Positions 15,940 through 23,892 of a stretch of DNA of 28,281 nt are shown in pieces; the first letter of the stretch is position 1, and every line of letters starts with the position of its first letter. Below the pieces are notes generated by a model. That model did not search any database, had not been told where the DNA came from, and saw only the letters and a list, made by a program, of their open reading frames with translations. A program made the translations under genes and the position numbers. The stretch is from JAWXCB01 sp034440455 (GTDB lineage Bacteria; Bacteroidota; Bacteroidia; Chitinophagales; CAIOSU01), in contig JAWXCB010000089.1 in assembly GCA_034440455.1 (NCBI GenBank), positions 1-28,281 on the forward strand, written 5' to 3'.

Positions 15940-18378
15940 ATGGAAGCTGTAGCTGAAAAACCCAAATCGCAGCAGGAAGGTGTAAAAACCGCAAGGCACG
16001 TACGTTCGGTTGTAGTGCTTGGCTCAGGTGTGATGGGCTCGCGCATTGCTTGTCATTTCGCAGGAATCGGAGTGAAAACGATTTTGCTCGACATCGTTCC
16101 CCGCGATTTACCTGAAAACAAAAAAAATGATAAAGCCGCCCGCAATAAGATTGTAAATGATTCGCTGACTGCCGCACTCAAAGGCAGACCGGCAGCGATT
16201 TATGATGCAGCATTCGCTTCGCGCATCACCACCGGCAACTTTGAAGACAACATGAAAGACATTGCCGATGTGGATTGGATTTTTGAAGCGGTGATTGAAA
16301 ATCTCGACATCAAGAAAAAGGTTTTCACGGAAGTTGAAAAATATCGCAAACCCGGAACCATCGTTTCTACGAACACGTCCGGTATTCCATTGCACAAGAT
16401 GCTCGAAGGCAGAAGCGAAGATTTCCAGAAGAATTTCATCGGAACGCACTTCTTCAATCCTCCGCGCTATCTGAAGTTGCTTGAAATCATTCCTACTCCG
16501 AAAACCGACCCGTCATTGATTGATTTCATGATGGAGTATGGCGATAAATTTTTGGGTAAAACCACGGTGCTCTGCAAAGACACTCCCGCTTTTATCGCAA
16601 ACCGTATTGGTGTGTTCAGCGTGATGGCTGTTTATCATTTGATGAACGAAGTCGGAATGTCTATCGAAGAAGTGGATGCAGTAACGGGTCCGATTTCAGG
16701 AAAACCGAAAACCGCTACGTTCCGTCTTGGTGATTTGATTGGTATTGATACGCTGGTGAAAGTCGCGAACAATGCACAGGCTGATTGCGTGAATGATGAA
16801 TCACGTTCGTTGTTTGTTGTGCCCGACTATATTAATAAGATGGTAGAGAAAGGCTGGACAGGCGACAAAGGTGGCCAAGGTTTTTATAAGAAAACAAAAA
16901 CTGCTGAAGGAAAGAAAGAAGTAACGGTCATTGACCCTGCAACGCTTGAATACAAGCCATCAACAAGACCAAAGTTGGAAATTGTTGCAGACACAAAGAA
17001 TGTGGATGAACTTACCGAGCGTCTGCGCATCATTTTCAAAGGCACAGATAAAGGCGCAGACTTTTTGAAAAAACTTTCAAGCTACGTATATCAATACTGC
17101 ACGAATAGAATTCCTGAAATCACTGATGACCTTTACAAAGTGGATGATGCGTTGAGAGCAGGCTTTGCTTGGGAAACCGGACCTTTTGAGGCTTGGGATT
17201 CCGTGGGCGTTGCCGAAGTGGCTAAGTACATGGAGAGCATCAACAAGAAGCCCGCACAATGGGTGTATGATATGCTTGCCGGAGGTTGCGACACTTTCTA
17301 CAAAGTAGAAAAGGGTGTTAAAAAATATTATCATATTCCGTCAAAGTCTTACAAAGAAATTCCGGGACAAGGTTCTTACATCATTCTCGACAATCTGCGT
17401 TCACAAAAAGCAGTTTGGAAAAATGACGGTTCTACGCTGCATGATATTGGTGATGGCGTGTTGAATCTCGAATTCCAGTCGAAGATGAATTCGATGGGAC
17501 CGGAAGTGATTGAAGGTATCAACAAGTCTATTGAAATCGCTGAAACACAGGGCTGGAAAGGGTTGGTGGTAGCAAACAACGGGCAGAATTTTTCTGTTGG
17601 CGCGAACCTCATGCTTATCATGATGCTTGCCGCACAGCAAGAATGGGATGAACTCGAACTCGCAGTGCGCACATTCCAGAACACTACAATGCGCGCGCGT
17701 TACTCGGATATTCCGGTAATAGTTGCTCCGCACAACATGACGCTGGGCGGTGGCTGCGAACTCGCGATGCACGCTGATAAAGTAGTAGCTCATGCCGAAA
17801 CTTATATTGGTCTTGTGGAAGTAGGTGTAGGCTTGATTCCCGCAGGTGGTGGCACAAAGGAATTTGTGTTACGCGCTTCTGATACTTACAAAAAAGGCGA
17901 TGTGCAGTTGAATGTGATTCAGGAATACTTCGTGAACATCGCTACTGCAAAAGTTGCAACATCAGCTTATGAAGCGATGAACATGAATGTCTTCAAGAAA
18001 GACCGCGACATCATCGTGCTGAGCCGCGACCGTCAGATTGCAGAAGCGAAGAAAGAAGCGATCCGCTTATACGAACTCGGCTACACGCGTCCGGTTATGA
18101 GACAGGATATCACCGTGCTCGGTAAAACAGCATTGGGTGGATTCTACTCAGGCTCTTATGGTTTCTATTTTGGCAAATACGCTACTGAGCATGATTACCT
18201 GATTGCGCAAAAGATTGGTTACGTGATGGCGGGTGGTGATTTGTCAGGCGAGCAAAAAGTTTCAGAGCAATACTTGCTTGACCTCGAAAGAGAAGCCTTC
18301 TTATCGCTTCTTGGTGAAAAGAAAACTCTTGAGAGGATGCAGCACATGTTGGAAAAAGGAAAGCCATTAAGAAACTGA
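15940..18378 (+). CDS. fadN: Fused 3-hydroxyacyl-CoA dehydrogenase/enoyl-CoA hydratase
   Basis: An 812-residue bifunctional beta-oxidation enzyme with the dehydrogenase first and the crotonase domain last, the order of Bacillus FadN and the reverse of E. coli FadB/FadJ. The NAD-binding loop is VVLGSGVMGSRI (25-36). The catalytic dyad is His170 (GTHFFNPP) and Glu182 (LLEII), with Asn221 (IANRIG) completing the site. The C-terminal crotonase part has the oxyanion segment NNGQNFSVGANL, and both catalytic glutamates are kept, in GGGCELA and VEVGVGLIPAGGG. It hydrates trans-2-enoyl-CoA and oxidises the 3-hydroxyacyl-CoA product. The gene follows the TetR gene and precedes the thiolase by 38 nt, so the two enzymes are likely co-expressed and may form a complex. 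The symbol rests on domain order. Confidence 0.93.
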   Translation: MEAVAEKPKSQQEGVKTARHVRSVVVLGSGVMGSRIACHFAGIGVKTILLDIVPRDLPENKKNDKAARNKIVNDSLTAALKGRPAAIYDAAFASRITTGNFEDNMKDIADVDWIFEAVIENLDIKKKVFTEVEKYRKPGTIVSTNTSGIPLHKMLEGRSEDFQKNFIGTHFFNPPRYLKLLEIIPTPKTDPSLIDFMMEYGDKFLGKTTVLCKDTPAFIANRIGVFSVMAVYHLMNEVGMSIEEVDAVTGPISGKPKTATFRLGDLIGIDTLVKVANNAQADCVNDESRSLFVVPDYINKMVEKGWTGDKGGQGFYKKTKTAEGKKEVTVIDPATLEYKPSTRPKLEIVADTKNVDELTERLRIIFKGTDKGADFLKKLSSYVYQYCTNRIPEITDDLYKVDDALRAGFAWETGPFEAWDSVGVAEVAKYMESINKKPAQWVYDMLAGGCDTFYKVEKGVKKYYHIPSKSYKEIPGQGSYIILDNLRSQKAVWKNDGSTLHDIGDGVLNLEFQSKMNSMGPEVIEGINKSIEIAETQGWKGLVVANNGQNFSVGANLMLIMMLAAQQEWDELELAVRTFQNTTMRARYSDIPVIVAPHNMTLGGGCELAMHADKVVAHAETYIGLVEVGVGLIPAGGGTKEFVLRASDTYKKGDVQLNVIQEYFVNIATAKVATSAYEAMNMNVFKKDRDIIVLSRDRQIAEAKKEAIRLYELGYTRPVMRQDITVLGKTALGGFYSGSYGFYFGKYATEHDYLIAQKIGYVMAGGDLSGEQKVSEQYLLDLEREAFLSLLGEKKTLERMQHMLEKGKPLRN

Positions 18379-18400
18379 TTGAATCAAAAATTATTAAACA

Positions 18401-18414
18401 ATAAAAATCTAACA
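18401..18414 (+). repeat. Leader element copy 1 (ataaaaatctaaca)
   Basis: This 14-nt sequence ends 2 nt before the thiolase ATG and recurs identically at 20323-20336 before the acyl-CoA dehydrogenase. Upstream bases are also similar (ttaaaca against tttaacc). It may be a translation enhancer or a protein/RNA-binding site. Confidence 0.55.
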
Positions 18415-18416
18415 CC

Positions 18417-19592
18417 ATGCAAGAAGCATATATCGTTGCCGGTTACCGCAGTGCGGTAGGAAAGGCAAACAGAGGTGGATTCAAATACTTATCTCCAGTT
18501 GACCTCGCAAAAGAAGTGATTGACCATTTGTTAAAGTCAGTTCCGCAATTAGACCCGGAGCGTATTGACGATTTGATTGTCGGCAATGCAGTTCCCGAAG
18601 CTGAGCAGGGTTTGCAAATGGCGCGTTGGATAGCAGTGCGCTCATTACCGCTTGGAGTTCCTGCGGTAACAGTGAATCGCTACTGCGGTTCCGGAGTGGA
18701 AACCATCAACATGGCAACTGCAAAAATCCGCGCGGGTTTTGCGGATTGTATTATTGCCGGTGGTTCCGAAAGCATGTCTCTCGTGCCGACTGTCGGTTGG
18801 AAAACTGTTCCCAATTATGCTGTTGCCAAAGAATGGCCGCACTACTTTCTGGGAATGGGTCATACCTCTGAAAAGATTGCAACTGAATTCAAGGTTACGC
18901 GCCAGGAATCAGATGAATTTTCTTACAACTCACACGTGAAAGCGCTAAACGCTATTAAGAGCGGATTCTTTAAAGATGAAATCGTTCCGGTGAAAGTGGA
19001 GGAAATTTATTTCGCTGACGGAAAAAAGCAAACGAAAACTTTCACGGTTGATACAGACGAAGGTCCGAGAGCAGATACAAGTGTGGAAACACTCTTGAAA
19101 TTGAAACCCGTATTCTCCGTAGGCGGAGTAGTTACGGCAGGAAATTCTTCTCAAACTTCTGACGGAGCATCGTTTGTGATTGTGATGTCAGAAAGAATGG
19201 TGAAGGAATTAAACCTGAAGCCGATTGCGCGCATGGTGAATTGTGCTGCTGCCGGTGTTGACCCGAGCATCATGGGCATGGGTCCGGTGAAGGCAATTCC
19301 GAAAGTGTTGAAGCAGGCAAATATGAAGTTGGAGGACATTGATTTATTCGAACTCAATGAAGCCTTTGCCACGCAAGCGATTGCTGTGATCAGAGAAGCA
19401 GGCCTTGACCCGGCAAAAGTAAATGTGAACGGAGGCGCAGTTGCGCTTGGTCACCCGCTCGGATGCACCGGAACAAAACTGACAGTGCAAATCGTGAATG
19501 AACTCCGCAGAAGAAAGAAAAAATACGGAATGGTGACTGCCTGCATCGGTGGCGGTCAGGGCATCGCGGGGATTTATGAGTTGTTAAACTGA
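18417..19592 (+). CDS. fadA: Acetyl-CoA C-acyltransferase (thiolase)
   Basis: A 391-residue degradative thiolase that cleaves 3-ketoacyl-CoA with CoA to give acetyl-CoA and a shortened acyl-CoA. The nucleophile is Cys90 in NRYCGSGVETI. His346 in GGAVALGHPLGCTG and Cys376 in TACIGGGQG complete the active site. NEAFA, the conserved loop that positions the water or CoA, is present. Length is typical. It follows the fused dehydrogenase/hydratase by 38 nt and is the last gene before a strong terminator, so these two form the core operon. FadA/FadI-type function fits the neighbours better than biosynthetic AtoB-type. Confidence 0.95.
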   Translation: MQEAYIVAGYRSAVGKANRGGFKYLSPVDLAKEVIDHLLKSVPQLDPERIDDLIVGNAVPEAEQGLQMARWIAVRSLPLGVPAVTVNRYCGSGVETINMATAKIRAGFADCIIAGGSESMSLVPTVGWKTVPNYAVAKEWPHYFLGMGHTSEKIATEFKVTRQESDEFSYNSHVKALNAIKSGFFKDEIVPVKVEEIYFADGKKQTKTFTVDTDEGPRADTSVETLLKLKPVFSVGGVVTAGNSSQTSDGASFVIVMSERMVKELNLKPIARMVNCAAAGVDPSIMGMGPVKAIPKVLKQANMKLEDIDLFELNEAFATQAIAVIREAGLDPAKVNVNGGAVALGHPLGCTGTKLTVQIVNELRRRKKKYGMVTACIGGGQGIAGIYELLN

Positions 19593-19602
19593 GAAGCATA
19601 AT

Positions 19603-19636
19603 AAACGGGGCGCTGCAATTTGCAGCGTCCCGTTTT
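19603..19636 (+). terminator. Rho-independent terminator after the thiolase
   Basis: Arms aaacggggcgctgca (19603-19617) and tgcagcgtcccgttt (19621-19635) pair over 15 bp with one G-T wobble and a 3-nt loop, followed by a short T-run. It starts 11 nt after the thiolase stop and separates the operon from the toxin-antitoxin remnant. Confidence 0.85.
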
Positions 19637-19673
19637 AACTCTTTGAGTTCTCACTTTATTCAAAGAAATAAAA

Positions 19674-19931
19674 ATGAAACCCATCGTCTTTGATACGGTA
19701 GTTGAAAACGGAACGATACGCATTCCTTTAAAGCATAGAAGAAAAGCACGCAGTCGGATGAAAGTGATTTTGTTGCCGGAAGAGAAAAGGGCTAAAGGAG
19801 ATTTATCGGAGGAAGAACGTAAAAAAAACTGGGAGATTATTATGAAAGGTGGCGATGGCAAGTCTATCAAAGACCCTGTGAAATGGCAGCGAGAGATAAG
19901 GAAAGACAGAAAACTTCCTTTCAGAGATTGA
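19674..19931 (+). CDS. Antitoxin-like protein of a PIN-type toxin-antitoxin pair
   Basis: An 85-residue protein starting MKPIVFDTVVENGTIRIP. The N-terminal third (VENGTIRIPLKHR, then KVILLPEE) looks like the short beta DNA-binding unit of AbrB/DUF2281-type antitoxins. The charged C-terminal half (about 38-85; DPVKWQREIRKDRK) would wrap the toxin. Its TGA overlaps the ATG of the PIN gene as TGATG, the usual tight coupling of these pairs. The antitoxin frame is intact although its partner is broken, so it may persist as an orphan antitoxin or regulator. I am confident of the pairing and moderately confident of the family. Confidence 0.7.
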   Translation: MKPIVFDTVVENGTIRIPLKHRRKARSRMKVILLPEEKRAKGDLSEEERKKNWEIIMKGGDGKSIKDPVKWQREIRKDRKLPFRD

Positions 19932-20297
19932 TGGCGGTGATAGACAGCAATATTATCATCTACTCAGCCAAGCCTGAAATATGGAAGTCTGAGAAAATTA
20001 TTCAGCAAGCCCGGCACAAAGTTTTCAGCAATTTCAAAAGTAGAAGTACGGTGATTTCATTCGCTCACTTCAAAAGACAAAATGTTTTTTCAAAAATTAT
20101 TTACGGCAGTGTCAAATTATCCGGTTGACCAAATGGTGATCGATAATGCCACACTGTTGAGACAAAAGAAAAATTTAGGATTAGGAACTGCTTTGATAGC
20201 AGCTACCTGTTTGCTATTTGATGAGGAAGTACTCACTGCCAATACGGATGATTTTAAAAACATTCAGGGATTAAAAGTTGTTAATCCACTAAAATAA
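19931..20297 (+). pseudogene. Broken VapC-like PIN-domain toxin
   Basis: The gene starts MAVIDSNIIIY, the first PIN strand with its catalytic Asp5. After SAKPE an extra A in gaaa (19976-19979) shifts the frame. The continuing homologous frame reads YGSLRKLFSKPGTKFSAISK, then VEV, and hits TGA at 20052-20054 where a glycine codon (GGA) is expected. It then resumes as FHSLTSKDKMFFQKLF and ends in LTANTDDFKNIQGLKVVNP, the normal PIN C-terminus. The usual third catalytic acid in LGDALIAA is also gone (LGTALIAA). Two disabling lesions plus loss of a catalytic residue mean no active ribonuclease toxin is made. Confidence 0.85.
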
Positions 20298-20322
20298 ATT
20301 CTGTTCCTTCAAAAGTTTAACC

Positions 20323-20336
20323 ATAAAAATCTAACA
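20323..20336 (+). repeat. Leader element copy 2 (ataaaaatctaaca)
   Basis: Identical to 18401-18414, 17 nt before the acyl-CoA dehydrogenase ATG. Shared leaders suggest common post-transcriptional control of the two genes or an ancient adjacent origin, now split by the toxin-antitoxin remnant. Confidence 0.55.
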
Positions 20337-20353
20337 TCTAAATACAAAACTCA

Positions 20354-22147
20354 ATGTCAACTACCACAGAAACAAAGCAATTCCTGAAAGGCGGTGAATT
20401 CTTAATCAAGGAAACGGAAGCGCAGGATGTCTTCACGCGCGAAGATCTGAACGAAGAGCAACGCATGCTGGAAAGCATGACCAACGATTTCATTGAAAAA
20501 GAAATTTATCCCAACCTTGATAGAATTGAAAAGCAGGAAGAAGGGTTCGTTCCTTCGCTGCTCGATAAAGCGGGTGAGTTAGGTCTCCTTGGTTTGGCAA
20601 TTCCCGAAGAATACGGTGGATTCGGTAAAGACTTCAACACCAACACCGTGATGATGGAAGCGATGGGTAAAGCTTCTTCTTTCTCTGTTTCGATGGGTGC
20701 GCACACCGGCATCGGCACGTTGCCAATTTTGTATTTCGGCACTGCCGAGCAAAAACAAAAGTATCTTCCAAAACTCGTTACGGGTGAATTGAAAGCTGCT
20801 TACTGTTTAACTGAACCCGGCTCCGGCTCAGATGCGCTTGCAGCAAAGACACGCGCTGACCTGAGCGCTGACGGTAAGTATTATACTTTGAACGGACAGA
20901 AGATGTGGATTACCAATGCAGGATTTGCAGACATCTTTATCGTGTTTGCAAAGATTGGCGGAGACAAATTCACCGGCTTGATTGTGGAACGCAACCTGCC
21001 GGGATTCACGCTGGGCGCTGAAGAATATAAGATGGGGATCAAAGGCTCCTCCACGCGCCAGATCTTTTTTGAAAATGTGAAAGTGCCTGCGGAAAATGTT
21101 TTAGGTGAAATCGGGCAGGGACATAAAATTGCGTTCAACATTTTGAACGTGGGCAGATTCAAATTGGGCGCAGGCGTGCTCGGTGGCGCAAAGAAGGTAA
21201 GCAGCTTTGCAATTAACTACGCCAATGAGCGTAACCAGTTTGGGCAGCCTATCTCCAACTTCGGAGCCATCAAATACAAGCTTGCTGAACAGGCGATTCG
21301 CATCTATGCGCTTGATTCAATGACCTATCGCACCAGCGACCTCATTGACCAAAAAGAAAAACAACTGATGGCGGAAGGAAAAGATTTCTCTACTGCAATA
21401 CAAGGCGCAGCGGAAGAATATGCGATTGAATCCTCCATTATGAAAGTGTTTGGTTCGGAAACGCTGCACTATGTTGTGGATGAAACCGTGCAGATTTATG
21501 GAGGCATGGGCTATTCGGAAGAAGCGCCTGCTGCGCGCGCTTACCGCGATGCGCGCATCAACCGCATCTTTGAAGGCACCAATGAAATCAACCGCATGTT
21601 GATTGTTGACATGCTGATGAAGAAGGCGATGAAAGGTCAGCTTGATTTGATGACGCCCGGCATGGCGATTCAGAAAGAACTCACTTCCGTTCCTTCGTTT
21701 GACAGTGGTGACTCCGGCTTGTTCGCTTCTGAAAAGAAGGCGCTCAAAAACATGAAGAAAGCCGCCCTTCTCGTAACGGGGAGCGCAGCGCAAAAGCTGA
21801 TGATGAAACTGAAAGACGAGCAGGAAATTCTCATCAACATTGCCGACATGCTCATTGAGTTGTATGCAAGCGAATCCCTGTTGCTGCGCACAGAAAAACT
21901 CGTAGCTGTAAAAGGCGAACCTGCTACTGAAGTAGCGCAGGCGATGCTGAAAGTATATTTCAGCGATGCAATGGAGCGCGTTGGCTTACATGGCAAACAC
22001 GCCCTCACTTCATTTGCCACAGGCGATGAACTGAAGGTGATGCTCATGGGCTTGAAGCGCTTTACCAATTATGACATTGTAAATACCAAAGAACTCCGCA
22101 GAAAAGTTGCCGCCAAGGTGATTGAGGCAAACAAGTGGACGTACTAA
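20354..22147 (+). CDS. Acyl-CoA dehydrogenase (long-chain, VLCAD-like)
   Basis: A 597-residue FAD enzyme catalysing the first oxidation of beta-oxidation. AYCLTEPGSGSDA is the FAD/substrate-binding signature. WITNAGFADIF and GIKGSSTRQIFFENVKVP follow, then YGGMGYSEEAPAARAYRD and RIFEGTNEINR, where Glu407 is the likely catalytic base. After the usual ~430-residue core it has a ~170-residue helical extension, as in mammalian VLCAD and Bacillus FadE, suggesting membrane-associated handling of long chains. Electrons should pass to an electron-transfer flavoprotein, not encoded here. It probably has its own transcription start, because a terminator and the toxin-antitoxin remnant separate it from the thiolase. 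A strong terminator follows. Confidence 0.95.
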   Translation: MSTTTETKQFLKGGEFLIKETEAQDVFTREDLNEEQRMLESMTNDFIEKEIYPNLDRIEKQEEGFVPSLLDKAGELGLLGLAIPEEYGGFGKDFNTNTVMMEAMGKASSFSVSMGAHTGIGTLPILYFGTAEQKQKYLPKLVTGELKAAYCLTEPGSGSDALAAKTRADLSADGKYYTLNGQKMWITNAGFADIFIVFAKIGGDKFTGLIVERNLPGFTLGAEEYKMGIKGSSTRQIFFENVKVPAENVLGEIGQGHKIAFNILNVGRFKLGAGVLGGAKKVSSFAINYANERNQFGQPISNFGAIKYKLAEQAIRIYALDSMTYRTSDLIDQKEKQLMAEGKDFSTAIQGAAEEYAIESSIMKVFGSETLHYVVDETVQIYGGMGYSEEAPAARAYRDARINRIFEGTNEINRMLIVDMLMKKAMKGQLDLMTPGMAIQKELTSVPSFDSGDSGLFASEKKALKNMKKAALLVTGSAAQKLMMKLKDEQEILINIADMLIELYASESLLLRTEKLVAVKGEPATEVAQAMLKVYFSDAMERVGLHGKHALTSFATGDELKVMLMGLKRFTNYDIVNTKELRRKVAAKVIEANKWTY

Positions 22148-22169
22148 AGCTCAGCTAATTCAGAAAAAG

Positions 22170-22203
22170 AAAATCGCCACGTTAATCAGCGTGGCGATTT
22201 TAT
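22170..22203 (+). terminator. Rho-independent terminator after acyl-CoA dehydrogenase
   Basis: Arms aaaatcgccacg (22170-22181) and cgtggcgatttt (22190-22201) form a perfect 12-bp stem with an 8-nt loop, starting 23 nt after the stop codon. The A-run before and T-run after make it effective in either direction. Confidence 0.85.
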
Positions 22204-22475
22204 TTAAAGAGCTAAACAAAAGGTGTGCGCTTAAAAATGTAACGAAACCTTTGAGAAACATCACCAACATCCCGGTTCCGATAAAAATGTTCCCACTTTT
22301 ACGAAGAAGAACTCATTAAACTTCTTCGGAAAATCAGTTGTTAGAAAGATAACACATGAGGAATTACGAATTGCGTCAAATTCCTAATTGTTAATTCGTA
22401 ATTACTCGACCCGCACACCCGCTTCACCACCGTAAATTCCATCTCGTTTGGCTGTGGCAGGCTGCATTAAATTAG
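22204..22475. other. Spacer before the exosortase promoter
   Basis: The 413-nt gap 22148-22560 holds the terminator, then an inverted repeat aattacgaatt (22365-22375) / aattcgtaatt (22394-22404), like the AT-rich repeats near 8456-8546. A possible minus-strand mini-ORF (22402-22482) and the exosortase promoter (22476-22507) complete it. I see no RNA gene. The stretch 22204-22350 shows nothing I can name. Confidence 0.5.
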
Positions 22476-22482
22476 TTTGCAT
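22402..22482 (-). other. Possible 26-codon mini-ORF or gene-end remnant
   Basis: A minus-strand frame encodes MQTNLMQPATAKRDGIYGGE and ends AGVRVE before TAA. The GIYGGEAGVRVE ending resembles a protein C-terminus more than random sequence, so this may be a gene remnant. It has no clear ribosome binding site and overlaps both the palindrome and the plus-strand promoter, so expression is doubtful. Confidence 0.25.
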
Positions 22483-22507
22483 ACAGAATAAATTCTAATT
22501 AAATTTG
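22476..22507 (+). promoter_or_regulatory. Bacteroidota-type promoter of the exosortase operon
   Basis: TTTG (22476-22479), a 20-nt spacer and a perfect TAAATTTG (22500-22507). The predicted start near 22513 leaves a leader of about 48 nt before the TTG start codon. Confidence 0.65.
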
Positions 22508-22560
22508 ATAAAGCAAAACATGACGCTGAAAATTCAGCTTATCACTTATCAACCCGGCAA

Positions 22561-23187
22561 TTGAAGAAACCCGATAAAATACAACAGAAGCGGCTTCGTA
22601 AAAAAAAGCAAAGCGAATTCAATCTGCGGGAAGAGTTTGCCTCATGGTGGCAGGGGAAAAATCCGGTTTTGAAGTTTTCATTAGGCTTTGCCGTTTTGAT
22701 GGGCGTGTTTTACGGATTCTGGTTCACCGATTTTTTTACTAATAACATCCTCATCCCCTTCACCCGTTTCAATGCGCTGGTTGCGGCAAACATCTTGGCG
22801 TTGTTCGGGCAACACGCCACAGTGATTGATGCCAGGCTCAGCTCAGGCTCAATCACCATAGATGTTGGCAGGGGCTGTGACGCGTTGGAACCCATGGCGA
22901 TATTTCTCTGTGCCGTTCTATTATTTCCAGCCCCTTTCAAAGCAAAGCTCTTTGGCGTATTAGGCGGTATTCCTATTTTGTTTGCGCTAAACATATTACG
23001 CATTATCACACTCTATCTTGCCGGAGCGCATGGCGGTTTCTTGTTTGGAGCCGAAAAAGAGTTTTATTTTAATTTATTACATCTCCAGATTTGGCCTGTG
23101 ATTTTTATCGTGGCAACATTGATGCTTTTAGCCGGTTGGATTATTTATTCGCTGAAAAGCAGAATAACGCCACGAGCAAATCTTTAA
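22561..23187 (+). CDS. Exosortase/archaeosortase family protein (possibly XrtX-type)
   Basis: A 208-residue multipass membrane protease-transpeptidase. A Lys/Arg-rich cytoplasmic N-terminus (RLRKKK) precedes about five to six transmembrane helices. The catalytic residues stand out: Cys106 in DVGRGCDALEPMA, Arg147 in FALNILRIITLYLAG, and His174 in NLLHLQIWP as the likely third member. The start is TTG at 22561: a stop at 22489-22491 and no in-frame ATG or GTG leave no better choice, and the next Met lies inside the first helix. Exosortases cut C-terminal sorting signals (PEP-CTERM-like) and hand proteins to surface glycans. No such substrate was seen in the window. A membrane protein follows after 8 nt. 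The XrtX subtype is a guess from the paired neighbour. Confidence 0.85.
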   Translation: MKKPDKIQQKRLRKKKQSEFNLREEFASWWQGKNPVLKFSLGFAVLMGVFYGFWFTDFFTNNILIPFTRFNALVAANILALFGQHATVIDARLSSGSITIDVGRGCDALEPMAIFLCAVLLFPAPFKAKLFGVLGGIPILFALNILRIITLYLAGAHGGFLFGAEKEFYFNLLHLQIWPVIFIVATLMLLAGWIIYSLKSRITPRANL

Positions 23188-23195
23188 TGTAAGAT

Positions 23196-23822
23196 ATGAA
23201 CAAAGTTATTTTCAAGTTTGTTGCAATCTTCCTTGTCGTTTATTTCATTTTGATTATGCAACAAATCGGCATGGGCGATAAATATGCCGCTTTCCTCAGA
23301 TGGGAGGCGCAATATTTTTTAGGAAACTTTCGAAGCATCGGAGTTGCAGAATTCCTTCCGAATAAGGATACACATAGCTGGAATTTCCCCACCAACATTC
23401 ATATTTACAATTCCAAACATTACGCACATTCTCTGAAAACGGGAGCCACTTATCAGTGGACGCGCATCAGCCTTGACCTGTATCATGATTTCCTTTTTGT
23501 AGCGTTTCTTCTCGCCCTGATTTTAGCCACTCCCTTGCCTTTGAAGCGCAAAATTCCTGCGTTGCTGCTGGCGCTACTCCTGATACAGCTCTATGTCAAT
23601 TTCACTATTTACATTGAGATGGTAAACACGTTTAATAAAACTCCTGTCCTGGAGGCTCCGCCTCTATCGCCTGTTGCTGAACGGATAGTACATTTCCTTC
23701 ACCCGATTGTAAGGGTGAATTATGGGACAGGCTTTTTCGTTGCCGTATTCATCTGGATTGTCGTATGCTTCCGAAAAGAGGACTTAACAAAACTGATGAA
23801 GTTGACAGAATATAAAGAGTAA
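23196..23822 (+). CDS. Exosortase-linked membrane protein
   Basis: A 208-residue protein with a start 8 nt after the exosortase stop, so certainly co-transcribed. It has an N-terminal helix (about 6-26), a soluble loop of about 70 residues containing aromatic and His residues (HSWNFPTNIHIYNSKHYAHS), two close helices (about 95-112 and 118-135), and a last helix (about 182-198) before a charged tail. There is no catalytic motif that I recognise. Databases describe membrane proteins that accompany XrtX-type exosortases, and this is a good candidate by position and topology, but I cannot verify family membership. It may help recruit substrate or act as an assembly partner of the exosortase. Confidence 0.75.
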   Translation: MNKVIFKFVAIFLVVYFILIMQQIGMGDKYAAFLRWEAQYFLGNFRSIGVAEFLPNKDTHSWNFPTNIHIYNSKHYAHSLKTGATYQWTRISLDLYHDFLFVAFLLALILATPLPLKRKIPALLLALLLIQLYVNFTIYIEMVNTFNKTPVLEAPPLSPVAERIVHFLHPIVRVNYGTGFFVAVFIWIVVCFRKEDLTKLMKLTEYKE

Positions 23823-23864
23823 AAAAAATTTGAATTGTCAACCAAAAAAATACGTGAAGCAATT

Positions 23865-23872
23865 AGCTTTGT
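23865..23872 (+). promoter_or_regulatory. Candidate -7 box before the small lipoprotein
   Basis: TAGCTTTG matches TAnnTTTG exactly, 20 nt before the ATG at 23893. No TTTG lies at the right distance upstream, so this is a weak call. The gene could instead be read through from the exosortase operon. Confidence 0.3.
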
Positions 23873-23892
23873 TTTAAATTAAAACTCCTCTA

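Noticed and set aside
19883..20128. Longer start for the PIN gene at 19883
   Set aside because: It would overlap the antitoxin by 49 nt in another frame. The PIN fold begins at MAVIDSN (19931), coupled to the antitoxin stop.
22122..22319. 65-codon plus-strand frame after the acyl-CoA dehydrogenase
   Set aside because: It starts inside the dehydrogenase and runs through the terminator; the product is low-complexity and unlike any protein.
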